A stretch of DNA of 38,949 bases from Desulfurococcales archaeon. Lineage in GTDB: Archaea; Thermoproteota; Thermoprotei_A; Sulfolobales; Ignisphaeraceae. The position numbers and the translations under genes were made by a program. The notes below the pieces were generated by a model. The model ran no database searches and was not told the DNA's origin. It was given only the letters and a program-made list of their open reading frames with translations. Where the stretch lies: positions 1 to 38,949 of the forward strand of contig JAPWUB010000001.1 of the NCBI GenBank assembly GCA_028275745.1, written 5' to 3'. Position 1 is the stretch's first letter. Each line of letters starts with the position of its first letter. Of this stretch, positions 33,802-38,949 are shown piece by piece.

Positions 33802-35373
33802 ATGCAAATAAAACGATTAGAGGGTTCATGCTTGAAAGGGCAGATAATTAGTGTTACTATGGAGATAGCTTTAGAAGGTTCAGCTAATTTTGCAGGTGGT
33901 TTGGGAGTTTTAGAGGCCGACAAGTTTTATGGTGCGGCAAGGCTTGGACTGCCATACACTGTTATAACTCCTTTCTATCCTAATGGCTATGTTGATTGGG
34001 ATTACGGTGTTAGAGGTAAGCTAGTTGAAGTGAGGCATAGGCATTCACTAAGTTTTCTGAGCAAGCTAAAGTATTTGAGGAGTATTGAAGTTAGGAAAAA
34101 AGATGGGGGTCTCTTGGCAGAAGTTGACATATATGAATTTAGCTATGGTTCGGCACGTGTGTTGCTCTATAGAATAAAGAGACCTTTAACTGTAGCTAGG
34201 TTATTTAGGTACTTATATAGGCATCATCACGATGAGTGCACATACTATATAACAGCGGCTGCTGTGGCTAGCGAAATCATAAAGAAGGTGCTTGCCGGTG
34301 AAGGTATTAGTGTTATTGATGTGCAGGAAGCTCATCTAGCGTTGGTGCCATATTTACTGCCGAATGGTGTTAGAACTAGGTTTATCACCCATACACCAGG
34401 TCCCTGGGGTCATCCAAAACTGTGTAAGGACGCAGAAGAGATTCTAGGAATATCGCTACCCAATGTAAAGACCATGACCGAAGCGGCGATGGAGATAGCT
34501 GAGAAGGTATTTACAGTATCTAAAAAGCATTTTGAGGTCACAAAGATGTTCTTCCCCAAATACATCGAAAAAATGAGTTACATAACTAATGCCATTGATT
34601 TAGATAGATGGCAAAGAATAAAGAAAGATCCGGGCTCATCGGAGGAGCTAAGAAAAATTCATGAGGAGTTCAAGCAAGAGCTCAGCTCAATCATTAGAGC
34701 TCTAAGTGGAAAGCCCATAGGAGACAGACTGATAGTTTCATGGGTAAGAAGGATAGTTAAATACAAGAGACCATACTTTATAGAATGGCTTGTTGAGGAA
34801 AACGGCGACTTAAAGGATATGATATTCATCGTTACTTCAGGCAAACCTCACCCCAACGATGAATGGGGTAAAGAAATGGCAACAACATTTAGTAGATATA
34901 GTAGAGCCTTACCTAACTTCTTCTATTACCCAAGCTATGGAACAGAATTTGCATACTATGCTCTATCATCTAGTGATCTCCTTCTATTCACACCCTTTAG
35001 TTGTTGGGAGGCGAGCGGAACTAGCATGATGAAGGCGGGAGCCAATGGGGTTCCAACACTTTCATCTCGCGATGGAGCGAGTCTAGAGCTTATAGTCGAT
35101 GGTGTTAATGGATGGTTCTTTGGAAAAGAATTAACTGAGTTCATAGATATTGAAAGCGAGGAAGCAAGAAGGATAGATGAAGAGGATTATAGGGACTTTG
35201 TGAAGAAACTTGAGTACATTATTGACCTCTATGAAAGGGACAAGACAAAGTACTATGAAATAGCGTACAATGCTTACAAAACCTTTACACCTGTTGTTGA
35301 CATAACTAGATTACTGAAACAGTACTATTCAGAATTCTTTCCAAGTAAACCAGATAGCGAACAAACAAAGTGA
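33802..35373 (+). CDS. Alpha-glucan phosphorylase-like glycosyltransferase (GT35-like)
   Basis: 523 aa, shorter than the roughly 700-840 of common phosphorylases. GSANFAGGLGVLEADKFYGA near the N-terminus and FITHTPGPWGHP match the phosphorylase fold. SWVRRIVKYKRP corresponds to the sugar-phosphate region, and CWEASGTSMMKAGANGVPTL plus SSRDGASLELI matches the PLP-lysine segment (GTSxMK). It most likely releases glucose-1-phosphate from stored glucan. A GT5-like glycogen synthase is the alternative. Transcribed toward the galT/galK genes. Confidence 0.8.
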   Translation: MQIKRLEGSCLKGQIISVTMEIALEGSANFAGGLGVLEADKFYGAARLGLPYTVITPFYPNGYVDWDYGVRGKLVEVRHRHSLSFLSKLKYLRSIEVRKKDGGLLAEVDIYEFSYGSARVLLYRIKRPLTVARLFRYLYRHHHDECTYYITAAAVASEIIKKVLAGEGISVIDVQEAHLALVPYLLPNGVRTRFITHTPGPWGHPKLCKDAEEILGISLPNVKTMTEAAMEIAEKVFTVSKKHFEVTKMFFPKYIEKMSYITNAIDLDRWQRIKKDPGSSEELRKIHEEFKQELSSIIRALSGKPIGDRLIVSWVRRIVKYKRPYFIEWLVEENGDLKDMIFIVTSGKPHPNDEWGKEMATTFSRYSRALPNFFYYPSYGTEFAYYALSSSDLLLFTPFSCWEASGTSMMKAGANGVPTLSSRDGASLELIVDGVNGWFFGKELTEFIDIESEEARRIDEEDYRDFVKKLEYIIDLYERDKTKYYEIAYNAYKTFTPVVDITRLLKQYYSEFFPSKPDSEQTK

Positions 35374-35533
35374 TATGTCAATAGCATAGTGTAAACAAAG
35401 AAACTACATTGATTCAATGCTTTTATAATTTAGTTCAAGCAACGTTTATTGTTCATACACCGCCATTTCTTTTCTAATTAGCATTGCTCTTTATAATTAT
35501 ACCTTCAAAATGCTTTATATGCGGTGAGTAAGT

Positions 35534-36169
35534 GTGACCAGCATTGAAAACTCATATGTAGATTATCTTTATAGAGAATTAGGTTCTCTAGCCAACCATT
35601 TACTAAGTATAAAGCCTGGCGATATAATTCTTAGAAATACGGTTAAGCTTAATTTGTTTGATCATGAACATGTCGTTTTATGGCATAATTTTCTATTAAA
35701 TATCTTTGACCCTAGTTTAACAGGAAAGCCTTGTGCACTTATACTGCCTTGTTCTCGCATAAAGCCTTACAGACTTTCTCCCCTGCACAGAATTGTTGAT
35801 GCTCAAATAGAGAAACATCTTGCGCACAACACTATTCAGGTCTATATTTTATCAGAGCCTATGTTGCTAGTTCCAAGAGAGCTTGACATTTATTATCCTT
35901 TTGCTAACTATGATTATCCAACATATGAGCTAAACGATGTATACAGGGAGAAATTTGTTTACCTATTGTCCAAAGTGTTGCCAAAGCTTTCGTATCATCA
36001 TTACATTGCAGCCTTTTTGCCTCAACACCACTATTCAATACTTATTGATGCATTGAATAGGTGTGGACAATGTTTAAGCATTGAATTATTCAAGTACGGA
36101 AAGAAGGCTTTCGAGACTGCATCTTTTGTAGCAAGGCATGTTATTGAACGGTGCAAAACAAACATTTAG
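35534..36169 (+). CDS. Stand-alone archaeosine-synthase-core-like protein
   Basis: 211 aa. ALILPCSRIKPYRLSPLHRIV is the PCS-x2-KPY motif shared by ArcS/TgtA2 core domains (DUF5591-like), and VPRELDIYYPFANYDYPTYEL follows as in those proteins. No PUA or TGT domain is attached. The start is GTG 35534, six bases after GGTGA. ArcS turns preQ0 at G15 of tRNA to archaeosine; whether this short form does so, or works with another subunit, is inference. It sits between sugar genes, with 61 bases before galT. Confidence 0.68.
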   Translation: MTSIENSYVDYLYRELGSLANHLLSIKPGDIILRNTVKLNLFDHEHVVLWHNFLLNIFDPSLTGKPCALILPCSRIKPYRLSPLHRIVDAQIEKHLAHNTIQVYILSEPMLLVPRELDIYYPFANYDYPTYELNDVYREKFVYLLSKVLPKLSYHHYIAAFLPQHHYSILIDALNRCGQCLSIELFKYGKKAFETASFVARHVIERCKTNI

Positions 36170-36251
36170 CCTGTATCAATAGCATATACCACTAAGAGTC
36201 ATCCAAGATCTGTTAATAAGGCGATCTATATTGGAGAGCAGAAAGCTTGTT

Positions 36252-37214
36252 ATGGAATTGCGTTGGGATCCGATACTTGGCGAATGGGTTATGGTATCAA
36301 ACATACGTAGTTTTAGACCTTGGCAACCAACAACGTTTTGTCCGTTTTGTCCGGGTACGGAGGAAACAGGATATGGCTGGGAAGCTCTTATAGTTGAAAA
36401 TAAGTACCCTATGCTTATTGAAGAGCCCCCCGAGCCCACAAAACATAGATTTTATAAAACGCAAAAAGCCTATGGAAAATGTTATGTGGTTATAGAGACG
36501 CCGTTGCATGACATTGATGATCTCAGCGATTTATCGGAAAAGCAAATAGCTTACGTTATTAACCTAATCATTGAAAAGCAGAAAGAAATAATGAATAAAG
36601 AGTTCGCAGAATACTTTCTGTGGTTTAGAAATAAAGGCAGAGAGATAGGCGTCTCGTTAACGCATCCACACAGCCAAATATATGTTTTGCCTTTCACTCC
36701 CATAAAAATTTTAAGAGAGATAGAAAATGCCAAAAACTATTGGAAGGAAAACAATTCCTGTATTTTTTGCAAGATTATTGAGATAGAGAAAGAGGATGGA
36801 ATTAGATTGCTATTAGAGAACAGGGATTGGATAGCTTTTATGCCGTTCTATGCACATTGGCCATTTGAGATTCACATATATCCTAAGAGGCATTTGCAAC
36901 TACTTACAGAATTAACGCAAAGTGAGGTAGACTTGTTAGCGCAAATCTTGAAGTACAGTCTTTGCGGTTTGAAGAGGATGTTTTCAAAGCCTATGCCTTA
37001 CGTAATGGTTTTGCATCAAGCCCCCTTAAAGGCGTCGCACCCATATTATCACTTACATATAGAGATCTACGGTTTTCTGCGCGATGAAGGTAAGCTTAAG
37101 TATGCAGCTGGTATGGAAACAGGAGGAGGTAACTTTACTTATGATGCTGTACCAGAAGAGAATGCGAGTAAGCTTAGGGCAAAGATCAATGAATGTGTTA
37201 ATGGTGTGAAATAG
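36252..37214 (+). CDS. galT: Galactose-1-phosphate uridylyltransferase
   Basis: 320 aa. ELRWDPILGEWVMVSNIRSFRPWQ is the GalT start, CPFCPG...ETG supplies the zinc-type cysteines, and the catalytic HPHSQIYVLPF holds the active-site His. FCKIIEIEKEDG and HWPFEIHIYPKRH lie in the second HIT-like half. It exchanges UMP between UDP-glucose and galactose-1-phosphate. I choose ATG 36252 over TTG 36231: GTTAATAAG at 36212-36220 puts the transcript start near 36241, after that TTG. Followed by galK. Confidence 0.93.
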   Translation: MELRWDPILGEWVMVSNIRSFRPWQPTTFCPFCPGTEETGYGWEALIVENKYPMLIEEPPEPTKHRFYKTQKAYGKCYVVIETPLHDIDDLSDLSEKQIAYVINLIIEKQKEIMNKEFAEYFLWFRNKGREIGVSLTHPHSQIYVLPFTPIKILREIENAKNYWKENNSCIFCKIIEIEKEDGIRLLLENRDWIAFMPFYAHWPFEIHIYPKRHLQLLTELTQSEVDLLAQILKYSLCGLKRMFSKPMPYVMVLHQAPLKASHPYYHLHIEIYGFLRDEGKLKYAAGMETGGGNFTYDAVPEENASKLRAKINECVNGVK

Positions 37215-37310
37215 GAATTAAATTTCTTCATCTATATAAACATTTAACTAAACTAAATGCGGGTATAGAGGATTAGAAATCGGATTGAACATGTGTAGGT
37301 GTCGTATACT

Positions 37311-38573
37311 ATGAGTCATCATATGCTTAATACTGTAATCAATGAATTCAGGAAAATGTATGGAGAAGGACCTGAGGTTGTATGTTCAGCACCAGGACGT
37401 TTAGATTTCCTAAACACGCATCAAGATTATAAGGGGCTTCCTGTAGTTTCTGTGGCAATTAATTTACGTACTTATGTAGCATTAAAGAGGCTTAACGAGA
37501 GTAAGGTTCGTATAGCTTCAGGTAATTTACTCGATGAAGGTGCAGAGTATATTGATGAATTCAGCGTTGTGGAAAATAAGCTAGAATCAAAATATAAATG
37601 GTTTGGTAATTATGTAAGGGCAGCTATAATAGCTTTGAGGCAAGCAGGCTATAAGGTTGGGGGTTTCATTGGGTGGATCAGGAGTGAAGTTCCTATTGCA
37701 GCTGGTCTAGGCAGTAGTGGAACACTATTGGTGTCTATAATTACAGCATTAAACAAGCTTTTCAATTTACAATTAAGTGTTAAAGATATTGCAGAGCTTG
37801 CATACATAGCTGAGCACGACATCATGAAAATACCTTGCGGTAGACTTGATCAGTACGCATCAGCTTTCGGAGGCGTTGCCCTAATTGAGACTATTCCACC
37901 ATATAATGTGGAGGTTTTGAAGTGGAGTGGAGGAGTTTTTGCAGTTATTGATAGCGGAATAAAGCATAGCACGGCAGAAATACATCCGCAAAGGCAGAGA
38001 GAGATCGAGGAAGGGTTAAGGAAACTTATGGAAGTGGTTCCTCTAAATTTAAGGAAACTTCTAGGCTATCGCTATTGGGAACCCCAATGGCGTGAACTAA
38101 AGCTTGAAATGCTCCAGCCCTATCTTAACTCACTAGACGAGAAAGCAAGAAACAGAATAGTATATACGATTAAGGCTCATCGTTCAACAATGCTTGCTGT
38201 AAAAATTTTAAAGGGATTAGAGGTAACGGAGCAGGAAATCATATCTGCTTTGGAAGTAGACCCTATAAAAGCTAGAGAGCTATACTTAGCAGGCTCTCAA
38301 GCACTAATAGGTTATGTGATGACATACCAGCACAAGCTTCTAAGTGATTTATATGACGTTAGCTTACCTGAGCTGGATAACATAGTAAATGCATTAATTG
38401 AAAATGGAGCATACGGAGCAAAACTTTCTGGAGCAGGATTAGGAGGCTGTGTAATTGCGTTATTCAGCAATGAAGAAAAGGCGCAGAAAGCTGTTGAAGG
38501 CGTACTCTCAAGGAAGCTAGGAAGACAAGGATGGGTTGTAAAAGTAGATATTGGTACAACCTGCCACATGTAG
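37311..38573 (+). CDS. galK: Galactokinase (GHMP family)
   Basis: 420 aa. APGRLDFLNTHQDYKGLPV corresponds to the galactokinase signature (GRVNLIGEHTDY), but with NTHQDY in place of GEHTDY. The P-loop-like PIAAGLGSSGTLLVSIITAL and KLSGAGLGGCVIAL motifs are intact. It phosphorylates galactose, feeding galT. Sequence variation at the sugar-binding motif leaves room for a related hexosamine or galacturonate substrate. ATG 37311 follows AGGTG by eight bases; GTG 37299 overlaps that site. Confidence 0.85.
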   Translation: MSHHMLNTVINEFRKMYGEGPEVVCSAPGRLDFLNTHQDYKGLPVVSVAINLRTYVALKRLNESKVRIASGNLLDEGAEYIDEFSVVENKLESKYKWFGNYVRAAIIALRQAGYKVGGFIGWIRSEVPIAAGLGSSGTLLVSIITALNKLFNLQLSVKDIAELAYIAEHDIMKIPCGRLDQYASAFGGVALIETIPPYNVEVLKWSGGVFAVIDSGIKHSTAEIHPQRQREIEEGLRKLMEVVPLNLRKLLGYRYWEPQWRELKLEMLQPYLNSLDEKARNRIVYTIKAHRSTMLAVKILKGLEVTEQEIISALEVDPIKARELYLAGSQALIGYVMTYQHKLLSDLYDVSLPELDNIVNALIENGAYGAKLSGAGLGGCVIALFSNEEKAQKAVEGVLSRKLGRQGWVVKVDIGTTCHM

Positions 38574-38867
38574 AAAAGCATATTATTTGCGTAGCAATAT
38601 AGAGCTCCAACTAAATTTTATTTCAACTTTATATCCATTGTGAAAATATCATTAGTTACTTACTTAAATTGTTTACTAAAGTTTTAATATGACAAATAGG
38701 GTCTAGACCGGGTTTTGGTTACGGGGATACATTAATTCAAGTACAACGCAATGCAATGTTTTTGTGGCTTCATCGATTTAAAATGCTAGACGGAATTAGG
38801 GCACCATCCTATGATCATGAAATCTTATAAATCTTTAACTAATGTAAGTTAGCAATAGAGAATAAGT
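38574..38867. other. 294-bp AT-rich gap before tRNA-Gln
   Basis: No open frame or guide-RNA boxes that hold together. It contains the tRNA-Gln TATA element. A few short direct words recur by chance. I see nothing else. Confidence 0.4.
38824..38832 (+). promoter_or_regulatory. TATA element of tRNA-Gln
   Basis: CTTATAAAT predicts a start near 38854, about 14 bases before the tRNA 5' end. Confidence 0.5.
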
Positions 38868-38943
38868 AGCCGGGTCGTCTAGCGGCCAAGGATGCGGGGC
38901 TTTGGCCCCCGTGACCGGGGTTCGAATCCCCGCCCGGCTACCA
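38868..38943 (+). tRNA. tRNA-Gln (TTG), CCA encoded
   Basis: Acceptor AGCCGGG pairs with CCCGGCT; discriminator A38940; encoded CCA 38941-38943. The anticodon stem CGGGG/CCCCG holds CTTTGGC with TTG at 38902-38904. T arm CGGGG-TTCGAAT-CCCCG. The A1:U72 pair is the feature GatDE uses to pick tRNA-Gln, which fits with gatE at 8674-10638. No intron. Confidence 0.96.
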
Positions 38944-38949
38944 GCATAC

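Overview
The window looks like a low-GC chromosome segment of a hyperthermophilic crenarchaeote (Thermoproteota). The gene families are archaeal or eukaryote-like throughout: PCNA, PriL, Orc1/Cdc6, TFB, an RPC34 orthologue, Nop5/fibrillarin/Gar1, LSm, SRP19, L37e, S8e, S30e, GatE and THEP1. The RPC34 orthologue and the TFB with a reduced zinc ribbon point to Crenarchaeota rather than Euryarchaeota. A Desulfurococcales/Ignisphaera-like source is my guess and cannot be shown from this sequence. Genes are dense, TATA elements lie about 25-45 nt before starts, and GGTG/GAGG ribosome-binding sites are common, often with TTG or GTG starts.

Layout. 1-1700: end of rtcA, the LSm-L37e operon, a phosphodiesterase, an intron-containing tRNA-His and a small unknown gene. 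1777-3007: two small RNAs that I infer by reading motifs (an H/ACA guide and a C/D guide), initiator tRNA-Met inside a GC-rich inverted repeat, and a short TFB-like gene. 3008-5421: pcn, convergent with priL and a small unknown gene that probably shares priL's transcript. 5544-10995: an amidohydrolase-fold pseudoenzyme, PhoH-KH ATPase, Taw3, GatE and S30e. 11456-16451: nop5-flpA, a Cro/C1-type regulator overlapping THEP1, and trm1. 16452-17113 is a long stretch with no clear gene. 17114-19918: RPC34, TFB, Gar1, SRP19 and S8e. 20134-24877: cis-prenyltransferase, coiled-coil protein, GPN GTPase, DUF99, Orc1/Cdc6 and tRNA-Ala. 25059-31238: SAH hydrolase, UPF0200/UPF0201, RNase Z/Trm-G10-like/PRPP synthase and a radical-SAM protein. 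31293-33431: a proton-type membrane pyrophosphatase. 33641-38943: tRNA-Arg, a phosphorylase-like glycosyltransferase, an ArcS-like protein, galT, galK and tRNA-Gln.

How it fits together. Most of the window is information processing: replication (PCNA, primase, Orc1), transcription (TFB, RPC34, TFB-like), RNA modification and processing (Nop5/fibrillarin, Gar1, RNase Z, Trm1, Trm-G10-like, Taw3, LSm, RtcA), and tRNA charging (GatE with tRNA-Gln carrying A1:U72). The two guide RNAs are natural clients of the Gar1 and Nop5/fibrillarin encoded nearby. The metabolic genes cover the methyl cycle (SahH), PRPP, pyrophosphate-driven ion pumping, polyprenyl carrier synthesis, and glucan/galactose use.

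I found no CRISPR array, insertion sequence, phage or defence island. The most novel items are the two guide RNAs, the inverted repeat enclosing initiator tRNA, the unknown gene beside priL, the metal-site-less amidohydrolase and the stand-alone ArcS-like protein.
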